This document shows positions 28,414 to 37,208 of a stretch of DNA of 64,000 nt, one piece after another. Where the stretch lies: contig NZ_LT575483.1 in assembly GCF_900086705.1 (NCBI RefSeq), positions 1,195,533 through 1,259,532 on the forward strand, in the 5' to 3' direction. The notes beneath the pieces are model-generated. The model did not search any database. It saw nothing but the letters and a program-made list of their open reading frames with translations, and was not told where the DNA came from. The DNA is from Massilibacillus massiliensis (lineage in GTDB: Bacteria; Bacillota; Negativicutes; FLKF01). A program made the position numbers and the translations under genes. Position 1 is the first letter of the stretch. Each line of letters starts with the position of its first letter.

Positions 28414-29598
28414 TTATAATTTTGCAAAATTCTTTCCAAATTCTATGGCGCCTGCCACAGCATCTTCATCCGGACTCCAAGCAACCTTATATCCGTCATT
28501 TACAACTTCAAATCCAGCTTCTGTTAACAGCTCACTAAGCATCTTTACAGATTTTTCACTCCAGCCATAGGTTCCGAAAGCAGCAGCTTTTTTATTTTTA
28601 AACGACAGCCCTCTGATTTCTTCCATAATGCCTGCCATGGAGGATAAAATTCCATTATTGACTGTAGGTGAACCGGCTAAAATCGCTTTAGATTGGAAAA
28701 TTTCAGTCAAAATATCGTTTTTATCTCTACGTCCTGTATTATAAAGTTTAATATTTACCGTCGCATCCGCTTGTTTAATCCCTTCAGCAATTGCCTCGGC
28801 AAGCTTGCGCGTACCTTCCCACATTGTATCGTAAAGAATCGTGATTTGATTTTCTTGATAGTCTTTCGACCACTCGCCATATTTTTTCACAATCTGCATC
28901 GGATCATCTCGCCAAATCGCTCCATGACTCGGGCAAATCATATCAATTGGTAAGTTGAGTGCCGCGACTTCGTTCAGCTTTCGTTCAACTTGACGATTAA
29001 ATGGTGTAAGAATGTTTGCATAATATTTAATCGCTTCTCTATATAACTCTGCTTGATCGACCAAATCATTGAACATATATTCGGAAGCATAATGCTGACC
29101 AAACGCATCATTGCTGAATAAAATATTTTCCCCGGTAAGATAACACATCATCGTATCCGGCCAATGTAGCATTGGTGCTTCAATAAAGATGAATTCTTTT
29201 GAACCAATACTAAGCTTGTCCCCCGTTTTTACTACGTGGAAATTCCAATCCTGATGATACTGCCCCTTGAGCGATTTCACCGCATTTGCTGTACAATAAA
29301 TTGGAGTGTCGGGAATAAGTTTCATTAGCTTCGTCAATGCACCACTGTGGTCAATCTCGCCATGATTCACTATAATATAATCAATTTCTGATACATCGAT
29401 TTCCTGCTGCAATTTATCAACAAATTCCTCAGTATAAGGCAGCCAAACTGTATCAATTAAAACATTTTTTTCATCACGGACAAGATATGCATTATACGTA
29501 GACCCTTTATGCGTAGAGTATTCTTCACCATGGAATTTTGTTAAATCCCAGTCTATTTTACCAACCCATGTAACATTTTCAGTAATTCGAAAACTCAT
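28414..29598 (-). CDS. fprA: FprA-type flavodiiron protein
   Basis: 394 residues, class A flavodiiron layout: an N-terminal metallo-beta-lactamase-like diiron domain with the ligand motif HGEIDHSG near residue 79, further ligands in APMLHWPDTM and SNDAFGQHY and in CPSHGAIWR, then a C-terminal flavodoxin domain starting near residue 255 (TILYDTMWEGTRKLAEA). It reduces O2 to water (or NO to N2O) and protects anaerobes from oxygen. Electron donor (rubredoxin-type) genes are not adjacent. Monocistronic. Confidence 0.95.
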   Translation of the reverse strand: MSFRITENVTWVGKIDWDLTKFHGEEYSTHKGSTYNAYLVRDEKNVLIDTVWLPYTEEFVDKLQQEIDVSEIDYIIVNHGEIDHSGALTKLMKLIPDTPIYCTANAVKSLKGQYHQDWNFHVVKTGDKLSIGSKEFIFIEAPMLHWPDTMMCYLTGENILFSNDAFGQHYASEYMFNDLVDQAELYREAIKYYANILTPFNRQVERKLNEVAALNLPIDMICPSHGAIWRDDPMQIVKKYGEWSKDYQENQITILYDTMWEGTRKLAEAIAEGIKQADATVNIKLYNTGRRDKNDILTEIFQSKAILAGSPTVNNGILSSMAGIMEEIRGLSFKNKKAAAFGTYGWSEKSVKMLSELLTEAGFEVVNDGYKVAWSPDEDAVAGAIEFGKNFAKL

Positions 29599-29697
29599 AT
29601 GCTAACCCTCCTTAAATAATTGTCATCAATAAATTTTACATATATATTTTACCATACTCTCATAAAATACACACGTTATGAAACAGTATGCCTGCTA

Positions 29698-30471
29698 TTA
29701 TGCACCGAGAATAAAGCTCCGCATGGCAATAGAGGCATTTTGTATATCAGTGCAAATGAATGCGAGGTTCTCATCCTCTGTTTGCATAGCAAGTGCGTAG
29801 AGCATTGGTAAATAATGTTCATCTGTAGGCACAGCAAGATTTGCATAAGGTAATTTTTCATAAGCGATCAACTTTTGATGCTCTCTCTGTTCGAGTAACG
29901 TAGCTACCTTTTGATCAAACGCTGCCGCCCACGGATAAACATCCGGCACATATAGGCTAGAAAAATCCAATTGTGAAAGATTGTGCACAATATTGCCGCT
30001 GCCAATGATTAAAACGCCTTCTTGTCTCAGAAAGGCAAGCTTTTTTGCAAACTCATAATGCGCCTGCGGTGACTTCCTCATATCGAGACTGCATTCTAAA
30101 ACTGGAATATCAGCCTTTGGATACATATGTTTTAATACCGCCCACCCCGCATGATCAATTCCTCTTTCAGGATCTACTGCAACTTCACCAGACGTAAGAT
30201 TTTCAATACGTTTCGCAACTTTTACCGCCCCGGGACAAGCATATTTTTCTTGATACAAAGCCTCTGGGAATCCATAAAAATCGTAAATTGTTTCCGGCTG
30301 CGCAGCACCAGTAATATACGTGCCTCGCGTCTGCCAATGCGCACTTATTACAAGAATGGCTTCCGGTCTTGGCAGCGTTTCACCAAGTACCGCTAAACTG
30401 CTTGTATAATTATTTTTTTCAACAATATTCATCGGTGATCCATGACCAATAAACACTACCGGCATTTTCAT
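29698..30471 (-). CDS. class III extradiol ring-cleavage dioxygenase family protein (DODA/YgiD-like)
   Basis: 257 residues, full length for the 4,5-DOPA-extradiol-dioxygenase family. The N-terminal FIGHGSPMN motif (residues 7-15) with its His, ISAHWQTRG near residue 45, and the late AVPTDEHYLPMLYAL segment near residue 220 give the metal-binding histidines. In anaerobes these proteins are common but their substrates are mostly unknown; oxygen-dependent catechol cleavage would be surprising here. Monocistronic; a GCGTAAC/GTTACGC inverted repeat lies about 35 bp upstream. Confidence 0.85.
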   Translation of the reverse strand: MKMPVVFIGHGSPMNIVEKNNYTSSLAVLGETLPRPEAILVISAHWQTRGTYITGAAQPETIYDFYGFPEALYQEKYACPGAVKVAKRIENLTSGEVAVDPERGIDHAGWAVLKHMYPKADIPVLECSLDMRKSPQAHYEFAKKLAFLRQEGVLIIGSGNIVHNLSQLDFSSLYVPDVYPWAAAFDQKVATLLEQREHQKLIAYEKLPYANLAVPTDEHYLPMLYALAMQTEDENLAFICTDIQNASIAMRSFILGA

Positions 30472-30505
30472 CCCATATCACTCCTCATGATTGAACCGTG
30501 CTCTT

Positions 30506-30531
30506 GCGTAACGATCTGTGAACGGTTACGC
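30506..30531. promoter_or_regulatory. inverted repeat upstream of the DODA-like gene
   Basis: GCGTAAC-N12-GTTACGC, perfect 7-bp arms, 35 bp before the start codon of the leftward DODA-like gene and about 240 bp before the divergent LysR gene. A possible operator; no known factor is assigned. Confidence 0.4.
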
Positions 30532-30768
30532 CGTGTAAGAATTCATTACATTTATTAAAGTCTAATTCGCCATAAGCAACATAAATTCCTACATGATAAT
30601 GATTTTATTTAAAACTTTTTGTCTATTCATTTTATAATATTTAATATTCATTTTTATTCCAAATTATCCAAGGACGATTTTTCTAAATATGTTATAATAA
30701 ATGAGATTTGACTCCGTCGTGAGGATAGACTTCTTGAAATCTACTTATAAAGGAGCGTTTATTTTTTT

Positions 30769-31635
30769 ATGGAAGACCGTGACTGGCTTATCATTCAAGC
30801 ACTAAAATCCGAAAAAAATATTACAAAGGCCGCACAAAGCTTATATATGTCACAACCGGCATTAACTGCAAGACTGCAGCATATTGAGCGAGAATTCGGC
30901 GTACAATTGGTTCATCGAAGTACGAAGGGAATTCAAATTACACCAGAAGGAGAATTTCTCGTAAAAGCTGCAGAACAAATGGTTACGCAGCTGCGCAGCA
31001 TAAAAAACAATGTGCGCAATTTATCCAAGATTGATGCTGGCACTTTAGAAATTGGCGCTTCACATTACTTTACGATGTATACCTTACCTCATATTTTAAA
31101 ATTATTTAAGAAAAAATATCCGAATGCAGACTTTAATATGGTGACCGACTGGACAAAAAATATTTTCAGCCTCATTTATAATAAAAAAACACATGTCGGT
31201 TTTGTCAGTGTGGATTACGGTGGCTGCAAAAACATGCATTTATTATACGAAGAACCCGTCTGTATTGCATCCATGCAGCCATTTAAGTTCGAGGATCTGC
31301 CGAATTTGTCACGCATCGAATATCATAGTGATTATCTATTAAAATCACAGATTGATAAATGGTGGCGGGAAAACTTCGCTAAGCCGCCAACCTTCAATAT
31401 GCATGTTGACAAATTAGCAACTTGCAAAGAAATGGTTAAAAATGGATTGGGTTATGCAATTCTCCCATCACGTATTATTGCAAACATTCCAAATATCCAT
31501 AAGCTGCCTTTAAAAAACACCGATGGAAAGTATATCACAAGAAAAACTTGGATGATCTATAATGAAGATACGCTACAGCTCCCGATTGTCAATTTATTTG
31601 TGAATTTTGTAAAAGGGCTTTCATTCGAAAACTAA
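30769..31635 (+). CDS. LysR-family transcriptional regulator
   Basis: 288 residues; the winged helix occupies about residues 1-60 (NITKAAQSLYMSQPALTARLQ), and the effector-binding domain starts near residue 88 (IDAGTLEIGASHYFTMYTLP). AAAGGAG precedes the ATG. It is followed, after a terminator, by a DASS carboxylate transporter on the same strand, and together they resemble a sensor/uptake pair for a di- or tricarboxylate. It could equally control the divergent dioxygenase gene. Confidence 0.88.
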   Translation: MEDRDWLIIQALKSEKNITKAAQSLYMSQPALTARLQHIEREFGVQLVHRSTKGIQITPEGEFLVKAAEQMVTQLRSIKNNVRNLSKIDAGTLEIGASHYFTMYTLPHILKLFKKKYPNADFNMVTDWTKNIFSLIYNKKTHVGFVSVDYGGCKNMHLLYEEPVCIASMQPFKFEDLPNLSRIEYHSDYLLKSQIDKWWRENFAKPPTFNMHVDKLATCKEMVKNGLGYAILPSRIIANIPNIHKLPLKNTDGKYITRKTWMIYNEDTLQLPIVNLFVNFVKGLSFEN

Positions 31636-31703
31636 CAGCCAAGCAAATTCGGTAATAAAAACCGTTCGAATTTGAATTTGATAGACTACGAGTTTTATGT
31701 ACG

Positions 31704-31750
31704 AACAGCGATTTAAACTGCGCGATGCAGTTTAAATCGCTGTTTTACGT
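31704..31750 (+). terminator. intrinsic terminator after the LysR gene
   Basis: AACAGCGATTTAAACTGC and its exact complement form an 18-bp perfect stem around GCGAT, followed by a short TTTT. It separates the LysR gene from the transporter gene. Confidence 0.75.
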
Positions 31751-31928
31751 TCTGTCGATCCACCATTAGAGCCTATAAAGTGAAAAATTTTACAATCCCC
31801 ATCGAATTATATAATAATCAACAATAAGTTTTTCCAATTTTACAACCTATATCGTTTTATATATGATTTGATTAACGAAATTTATAAATTGAATTTTCAA
31901 AATCATTTTATTACAAGGAGTGCTACCT

Positions 31929-33347
31929 ATGAAAAAACTTTTCAGCGAAAGTAAAATACCCGCTGCCATATTAACAGTTGGAATCGTACTTGTTTTATGG
32001 TTTATCCCATTACCAGAAGGCTTAACTATAAAAGCTTGGCACTTATTTGCAATTTTTATGGGAACCGTAGTCGGTTTTATTCTACAACCATTGGATGCAG
32101 GTTCCGTGGCTTTAATTGCAATGGTTATAGCGGCATTGACCAACACCTTGCAATTTAAGGAAGTCCTGACTGCCTTCAGCGGAAATACAGTTTGGTTGAT
32201 CGTTTCTGCTTTTATCTTAGCTAGAGCTTTTATTATTACCGGGCTTGGGAAACGTATCGCTTACATAACCATGCGTGCTTTTGGTGACAGTAGTTTAAAA
32301 CTCGTATACTCTTTAGCCTTGAGCGACTTGATTATCGGTCCGGCAATTCCGTCAAATTCAGCGCGTGCCGGCGGTCTCGTTTTCCCGATCGTTCAAAGTT
32401 TGGCAGAAGCCTTTGATTCAAAACCAGGGCAGTCGGCAAGAAAAATCGGTGCTTTTTTAGTAACTTCTGTATTTCATCTTGACCTCGTTGTATCGGCGAT
32501 GTTTTTGACAGCAATGGTCGGCAATCCGGTTGCTGTTGCATTAGCAAAAAAAGTATTAGATGTCGATATTACTTGGATGGACTGGTTTGTTGCGGCACTG
32601 GTTCCCGGTGTAGTTGCATTGCTTGCGATTCCTTATGCACTTTACAAATTTTATCCGCCTGAATTGAAAGAGACTCCAGAAGCAAAATCGATGGCGGCTA
32701 ATGTATTGAAAGAAATGGGACCAATGACGATTGGTGAAAAGATTATGCTGCTCGTATTCGTTATGCTGCTTACTTTATGGGCAACTGCTTCAATGACGGG
32801 GCTCAACGGAACGCTCATTGCTTTCATGGGACTTTGTATCTTACTCGCAACTAAAGTTCTAACTTGGAAAGATGTAATCACCGAAACCAGAGCATGGGAT
32901 ACTTTAATCTGGGTAGGCAGTGTAATTGCGATGTCAGATTACCTCAATAAATCTGGTTTCATTGCTTGGTTTGCAAAAATATTAGAAAATCAAATGGTCG
33001 GCGTCGGTATGATTACCGCACTTGTCCTATCCTTTGTTATTTATTTATACAGCCATTATTTCTTTGCAAGTATGTCTGCCCATGTTACTGCAATGTATGC
33101 GGCACTCATTACATTAGGTGTTGCCGCAGGTGCGCCGCCCTTTATTTCAGCTTTCGTGGTAGCACTTGCCTCTAACATTTGCGGTTGTTTAACACATTTC
33201 GGCACAGGCCCTGCGCCGGTTTATTTTGGAGCTGGGTATGTAGATCAAGGTACGTGGTGGAAAATTGGTTTTGGCATTTCTATCATGCACATCATCATCT
33301 GGGTCGGCATAGGCGGTATCTGGTGGAAAGTTCTTGGATACTGGTAA
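31929..33347 (+). CDS. DASS (SLC13) family anion/carboxylate transporter
   Basis: 472 residues from the ATG at 31929, picked because AAGGAG stands 8 bp upstream and overlaps the alternative GTG. About 12 membrane segments. The CitT/TtdT/YfbS-like signature is seen in LIIGPAIPSNSARAGGLVFP near residue 140 (the SNT-like motif of helix hairpin 1) and in the C-terminal half NICGCLTHFGTGPAPVYFG near residue 420. It exchanges or co-transports citrate, tartrate or succinate-type anions; which one cannot be read. Confidence 0.9.
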   Translation: MKKLFSESKIPAAILTVGIVLVLWFIPLPEGLTIKAWHLFAIFMGTVVGFILQPLDAGSVALIAMVIAALTNTLQFKEVLTAFSGNTVWLIVSAFILARAFIITGLGKRIAYITMRAFGDSSLKLVYSLALSDLIIGPAIPSNSARAGGLVFPIVQSLAEAFDSKPGQSARKIGAFLVTSVFHLDLVVSAMFLTAMVGNPVAVALAKKVLDVDITWMDWFVAALVPGVVALLAIPYALYKFYPPELKETPEAKSMAANVLKEMGPMTIGEKIMLLVFVMLLTLWATASMTGLNGTLIAFMGLCILLATKVLTWKDVITETRAWDTLIWVGSVIAMSDYLNKSGFIAWFAKILENQMVGVGMITALVLSFVIYLYSHYFFASMSAHVTAMYAALITLGVAAGAPPFISAFVVALASNICGCLTHFGTGPAPVYFGAGYVDQGTWWKIGFGISIMHIIIWVGIGGIWWKVLGYW

Positions 33348-33354
33348 ATATATA

Positions 33355-33404
33355 AAAGCGCCTTTCTTACAGATAACAACAACGCTGTGAGAAAGGCGCT
33401 TATT
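33355..33404. terminator. shared bidirectional terminator
   Basis: AGCGCCTTTCTTACAG pairs with CTGTGAGAAAGGCGCT; T-rich on the plus side. It lies in the 61 bp between two convergent genes. Confidence 0.8.
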
Positions 33405-33408
33405 TGCT

Positions 33409-34065
33409 TTAGCGTTCCTCTTTTTGCAGTGTAAAATGATTGGTCTGATTTTCTTTCTTAAACGTCAGATCATAACTGGAATTCGCGCCCTTAATAAAGG
33501 CCTGTAACCAAATCAAATATAGGTTTTCTAAAAAAGTTTGGTCTCCACCTGCGCGCTGCCAATTTTTTTCTTGCGGCCAGCAATCATTTTCCCAAACGAC
33601 ATGATTTGGCGAAATTTCTTTCATCATATCTCCTACGTCGCAAGGCATTCCATTCAAATAATAGTCATTTACCGTTTGGTACAATTGCGGCGCTGTACTC
33701 ACATTTTTACTAAAAGTAACCGCCTCTTGTCCATAGCTATATCCATCTTTCTCAAAAGTCTCTTCTATGATCTTTCGAGCCCCATCTCCCATTTGCGCAA
33801 GAAACTCTTTTATAATATAAGCTTCTCTTGTTTCTACGAGATTGATTTGCCGCTGCAGCCATTGATGAATATTTTGATGATCAATCATGTCTTCTAAAGC
33901 TTGATCAAAGGCAACATTTCCTATACTTTGATTGGCCATTTCTCTTACACTCTCTACAGTATCTTCCGCTTGAGAAAAATTACGAAATAATAAATTTTCC
34001 CGGCTTGCTACAATTTTAATCTTCTTAAACAACCAATGATGTATTTGTGCTAAAGCTTCACTCAT
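33409..34065 (-). CDS. uncharacterised protein (218 aa) with internal duplication, partner of a sirohaem reductase
   Basis: Mostly alpha-helical, no signal peptide or membrane segment. Two stretches are alike: IHHWLFKKIKIVASRE near residue 9 and IHQWLQRQINLVETRE near residue 86, each followed by an aromatic/acidic helix, so the N-terminal half is a tandem repeat. The C-terminal part is rich in Trp, Tyr and Asn and holds a single Cys (MPCDVGD). It is 9 bp downstream of the sirohaem-reductase gene and thus probably translationally coupled; it may be an assembly or electron-transfer partner. No family recognised. Confidence 0.7.
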   Translation of the reverse strand: MSEALAQIHHWLFKKIKIVASRENLLFRNFSQAEDTVESVREMANQSIGNVAFDQALEDMIDHQNIHQWLQRQINLVETREAYIIKEFLAQMGDGARKIIEETFEKDGYSYGQEAVTFSKNVSTAPQLYQTVNDYYLNGMPCDVGDMMKEISPNHVVWENDCWPQEKNWQRAGGDQTFLENLYLIWLQAFIKGANSSYDLTFKKENQTNHFTLQKEER

Positions 34066-34074
34066 TCAATCACC

Positions 34075-35031
34075 TCATCGTTTTTCATTTAATGTAGGAA
34101 TTAATTCATCAAGCACCAGACCATGAATTTCTGCGGCCTGATGAATGGATTCACCTGCCGCCGATGGACATCCCAGACAACCAAGTCCAAAAGATCTTAG
34201 AACCGGAATCGTTTTTGGATATACACGAATAATATCTGCAATAACACTATCGGCAGTGATCTCATCTCCCGGTGCCAAAGTTCCTTCTGTTAAGCCCCCC
34301 GGTAAAGGCGCGAATGCCTGCTCCTCCCCATGCTTCTTTTCTGCATGAAACGGTCGGTTATTTTCATAGTGCTTGAGAACTTCTGTTTTGAAATGTTCAA
34401 ACCCAATACGGTCAATAAATTGCCCTAAACGTTCAATTTCAGCATTGGTTTGGTAATAACCAATTACATATTCAATCACAGATAAAGCAACCTCGTCAGA
34501 TAATCCACCAATTAATTGATTTGCCAAACGAGGATGCGAGCCGGCCGACCCGCCGACATAAAGATCCCAGCCTTGCTCAGTTCCAATTAATCCGATATCT
34601 TTTACAACCGATTCGGAACAAGAATTTGGACAGCCGGAAACCCCCATCTTCATACGTGAAGGCATTTCTTTTTTTATATACGCTTTATCCAAGGCAAGTC
34701 CGATTTTTACACTATCTTTTTTCGCACGCTTACAAAATGCAGTACCCGGGCAAATTTTAACACTTCGTACACAATTGGCAAAACCAATTGCCGGTTCCAT
34801 TTCCAGCTGCGCCCAAATATCTTGAATGTCCTCTGCTTGGAGATTTGTTATCATAATTCGTTGCGCGGAAGTCAATTTCAATACACCGTGGTATAACCGG
34901 GCAACTTGCGCATATTTTTCTAAACGATCTGCAGTTATAAATCCACCCGGAATATGCGGCGTAATGGCATACGTTTTTTTACCGTTTTTTATTCGTTGTA
35001 AGTTTGCACCAACAGGCAGCATCTGTCTCAT
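34075..35031 (-). CDS. short nitrite/sulfite reductase-like (sirohaem/4Fe-4S) protein with DUF1858 tail
   Basis: 318 residues. N-terminal ferredoxin-like half domain (to about 65), then the 4Fe-4S/sirohaem domain with cysteines in KICPGTAFC (C-x5-C) and SGCPNSC (C-x3-C), the pattern that ligates the coupled cluster; a C-terminal DUF1858 domain (about 255-315) contributes GLGCLGC. Only one half of the double-domain arrangement of assimilatory enzymes is present, as in the small NirA/anaerobic sulfite-reductase-like proteins of anaerobes. The real substrate (sulfite, nitrite or neither) is open. First gene of a two-gene operon. Confidence 0.85.
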   Translation of the reverse strand: MRQMLPVGANLQRIKNGKKTYAITPHIPGGFITADRLEKYAQVARLYHGVLKLTSAQRIMITNLQAEDIQDIWAQLEMEPAIGFANCVRSVKICPGTAFCKRAKKDSVKIGLALDKAYIKKEMPSRMKMGVSGCPNSCSESVVKDIGLIGTEQGWDLYVGGSAGSHPRLANQLIGGLSDEVALSVIEYVIGYYQTNAEIERLGQFIDRIGFEHFKTEVLKHYENNRPFHAEKKHGEEQAFAPLPGGLTEGTLAPGDEITADSVIADIIRVYPKTIPVLRSFGLGCLGCPSAAGESIHQAAEIHGLVLDELIPTLNEKR

Positions 35032-35122
35032 CCTTTCTTCGACTACTTACAACTAAGTTTTCTCAAAAAAAAATCATATATACTCTTATTATAAAAAATC
35101 CTTAAATATCGACGATTTAAAT

Positions 35123-35344
35123 CTATCTACGGAAAAATAAATTTAAAATAATTGTTAATAGAATACTAATTATAATCGAACTTGCTAAAGGAAAATATAC
35201 GCCGAAGTTACCACTTTCCCATTTAAAATCACCAGGTAATTTACCAAATTGTATCCACTTACCACCAAAATGTAGGATCAAACCAACGACAATCAAAATA
35301 AGTCCCATATAGATCAAAGTTTTCCCAAAATCATGCATGATCAT
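35123..35344 (-). CDS. DUF2905 family small membrane protein
   Basis: 73 residues from the ATG at 35344; an upstream TTG overlaps the GGAGG ribosome binding site and is rejected. Two membrane helices flank the family's conserved middle GKWIQFGKLPGDFKWESGNF. DUF2905 proteins are widespread in Firmicutes and have no known function. Monocistronic. Confidence 0.85.
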   Translation of the reverse strand: MIMHDFGKTLIYMGLILIVVGLILHFGGKWIQFGKLPGDFKWESGNFGVYFPLASSIIISILLTIILNLFFRR

Positions 35345-35589
35345 CTTACCTACTTCCTCCAATTTATATCTACTGCAAAAACTTAAGCTTCTTAATTTAA
35401 AATATACACGAAAATTTATGCGAATGCCAATCTAAGACATTTTTTATCCAACTGAAATAAAAACCTCTGCTTGATTTTCTAGATTGCGTATACAATGCTG
35501 ATTCGTAACGAATACTATGATCATCCCTTCACTCCATAGAGTTTTTTTATTTCTACGCTCAATAAATTCAATTGTTAAGAGGTAAGTAA

Positions 35590-35946
35590 ATGCGTAATCG
35601 TAAAAGTTCTTATAAAATGAGCAATGATCGGTTCGAAATATGGTTTGAAAAATTTAAAGCGCCCTATACGCAAACAAAATTTATCCATAGCTATAAGAAT
35701 TTAGAAAATCAATATTCCGAACTTGTGATTGAATATCTTTTGACATTTAATCAAAAAAGAAAGGTAAAAAATTTCATTCGTGCTCTACCGAAAATGACCG
35801 CCAAAAGGTTTGAAAATTTTTTAAACCGCTTTAAAAACGATACAACTTTATTATATCGTTATTCTTATAAAGATTTTACAAGAAAGCAGCAACTTATCAT
35901 TCACTATTACATTCTAAAAAATTATATTAAATCTGAAATTTTTTAA
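35590..35946 (+). CDS. hypothetical basic protein (118 aa)
   Basis: AAGAGGTAAGTAA precedes the ATG and a strong terminator overlaps the stop codon, so the gene is probably real. The product is rich in Lys, Phe, Tyr and Asn, helical, with no cysteine, signal peptide or membrane segment. The aromatic/basic pattern (RFEIWFEKFKAPY, KRFENFLNRFKND) could suit nucleic-acid binding; a sigma-factor-like or phage-derived origin is possible, but I recognise no family. Confidence 0.6.
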   Translation: MRNRKSSYKMSNDRFEIWFEKFKAPYTQTKFIHSYKNLENQYSELVIEYLLTFNQKRKVKNFIRALPKMTAKRFENFLNRFKNDTTLLYRYSYKDFTRKQQLIIHYYILKNYIKSEIF

Positions 35947-35990
35947 AAAACGTCCTAAACTAGCGCATGTCAAGTTTAGGACGTTTTTTC
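35945..35990. terminator. bidirectional intrinsic terminator
   Basis: AAAAAACGTCCTAAAC pairs with GTTTAGGACGTTTTTT; the stem begins inside the preceding stop codon. Confidence 0.88.
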
Positions 35991-36068
35991 ATCAATACGA
36001 CCTAATGCAGTATCGAAACATCAGAATGGGTTATGTCAGCCAATAAATTTTGTTATAATAATAATGAA

Positions 36069-36089
36069 GTGATTGGTGACTCAATCACA
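36069..36089. promoter_or_regulatory. Crp/Fnr-type box upstream of the thioredoxin-reductase-like gene
   Basis: GTGATTG-N6-CAATCAC (36069-36088) is a perfect palindrome, and the overlapping stretch 36075-36089 on the complementary strand reads TGTGATTGAGTCACC, 13 of 15 bases like the perfect site TGTGATTGAATCACA in front of trxA. It lies 67 bp before the gene start. A Crp/Fnr gene is the next gene downstream. Confidence 0.65.
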
Positions 36090-36155
36090 GATTGAAATAA
36101 AAATAATCCAATATAATAGATTCCATAAAATAGATTAGAAAGATGGGGTGTCACT

Positions 36156-37013
36156 ATGTTTGACGTTATCATTATCGGGAACGGACCTGCGGGAATTTCT
36201 GCTGCTTTATATGCCTGCCGCGGCGGTTTAAAAACCTTGATCATCGGACGGGATTTTGGTGCTCTGCAAAAAGCCGACAAGATAGAAAATTACTATGGCT
36301 TCGCACAGCCTGTCTCTGGTAAATACCTTGTCAGCAACGGCATTGAGCAGGCAACTCGTTTAGGCACAACAATCATAACCAGTGAAGTAGTCGGAGTTTC
36401 CTATGAAGCGCAATATGTTGTAAAAACCAAAGACGAACACTACACTGCACCTAGTGTTATCATAGCAACCGGAGCCACACGTTCAACACCGGCAATACGA
36501 GGCTTAACAGATTTTGAAGGTCATGGTGTCAGTTATTGCGCAGAATGCGATGCCTTCTTTTATCGAGGGAAAGATGTTGCCGTATTAGGAGACGGACATT
36601 ACGCACTGCATGAGGCAAAAGCACTTCTGCCACTTGCAAGATCTGTTACTTTACTTACCAATGGAACCAATCCTAAAATTCAAGTTCCTGAAAAAATTCA
36701 AGTCAACGAAAAGAAATTAGTTGCTTTTCACGGCACAGATGTACTTGATTCCGTTAAATTTCATGATAACACTACACAAAATGTCAGCGGAGTTTTTATT
36801 GCGGTTGGTGTAGCCGGCAGTGATGACTTAGCAAAAAAATTAGGTGCCGAAACAAAAGGAACAAAAATCGTTGTAAATGAACGGATGGAAACCAACTTAC
36901 CCGGTCTTTATGCGGCTGGTGACTGCACCGGTGGCATGCTGCAAATTGCCAAGGCAGTTTATGAAGGCGCAACAGCTGGCAGAGAAGTAATTAAATATAT
37001 CAAAAAGCCATAA
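36156..37013 (+). CDS. FAD/NAD(P)-dependent oxidoreductase, thioredoxin reductase-like
   Basis: 285 residues, slightly shorter than typical TrxB (about 310). FAD motif GNGPAGISAALYACRGG near residue 9, redox-active CAEC (CxxC) in YCAECDAFFY near residue 130, a degenerate NAD(P) motif (LGDGHYALHEAK, lacking the classic GxGxxA/G spacing) near 148, and the C-terminal FAD motif GLYAAGDCTGGMLQIA near 250. It should reduce thioredoxin or a related dithiol; the altered pyridine-nucleotide motif raises the possibility of a ferredoxin- or flavin-dependent enzyme. Linked to a Crp/Fnr regulator and trxA. Confidence 0.85.
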   Translation: MFDVIIIGNGPAGISAALYACRGGLKTLIIGRDFGALQKADKIENYYGFAQPVSGKYLVSNGIEQATRLGTTIITSEVVGVSYEAQYVVKTKDEHYTAPSVIIATGATRSTPAIRGLTDFEGHGVSYCAECDAFFYRGKDVAVLGDGHYALHEAKALLPLARSVTLLTNGTNPKIQVPEKIQVNEKKLVAFHGTDVLDSVKFHDNTTQNVSGVFIAVGVAGSDDLAKKLGAETKGTKIVVNERMETNLPGLYAAGDCTGGMLQIAKAVYEGATAGREVIKYIKKP

Positions 37014-37028
37014 GCTTCTAAACGACTT

Positions 37029-37145
37029 GAAAAACGACCGACTTACTAAAATCCTAAACTCGCTTCGTTCAAATAAACGGATTTTTAACGTAAGTCGGTC
37101 GTTTTTCACCCTTCGGAACGTACTTTTTCTAAAAAAAGTCCAAGC
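37029..37145 (+). repeat. dispersed structured repeat, family B (copy 2)
   Basis: Hairpin 37029-37107 with basal stem CGACCGACTTAC/GTAAGTCGGTCG, middle pairing AAATCC/GGATTT and the conserved CTTCGTTCAAA tip, followed by the linker CCTTCGGAACGTACTTTTTC. The terminal C hairpin is missing in this copy. Stem changes relative to copies 1 and 3 are compensatory. It begins 16 bp after the oxidoreductase stop and may double as a terminator. Confidence 0.75.
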
Positions 37146-37208
37146 ACGAAAATGATAAATGTGCGAACTTCTTATCCTTTTAACAAATGAAACCTAGGAG
37201 TGCATATA

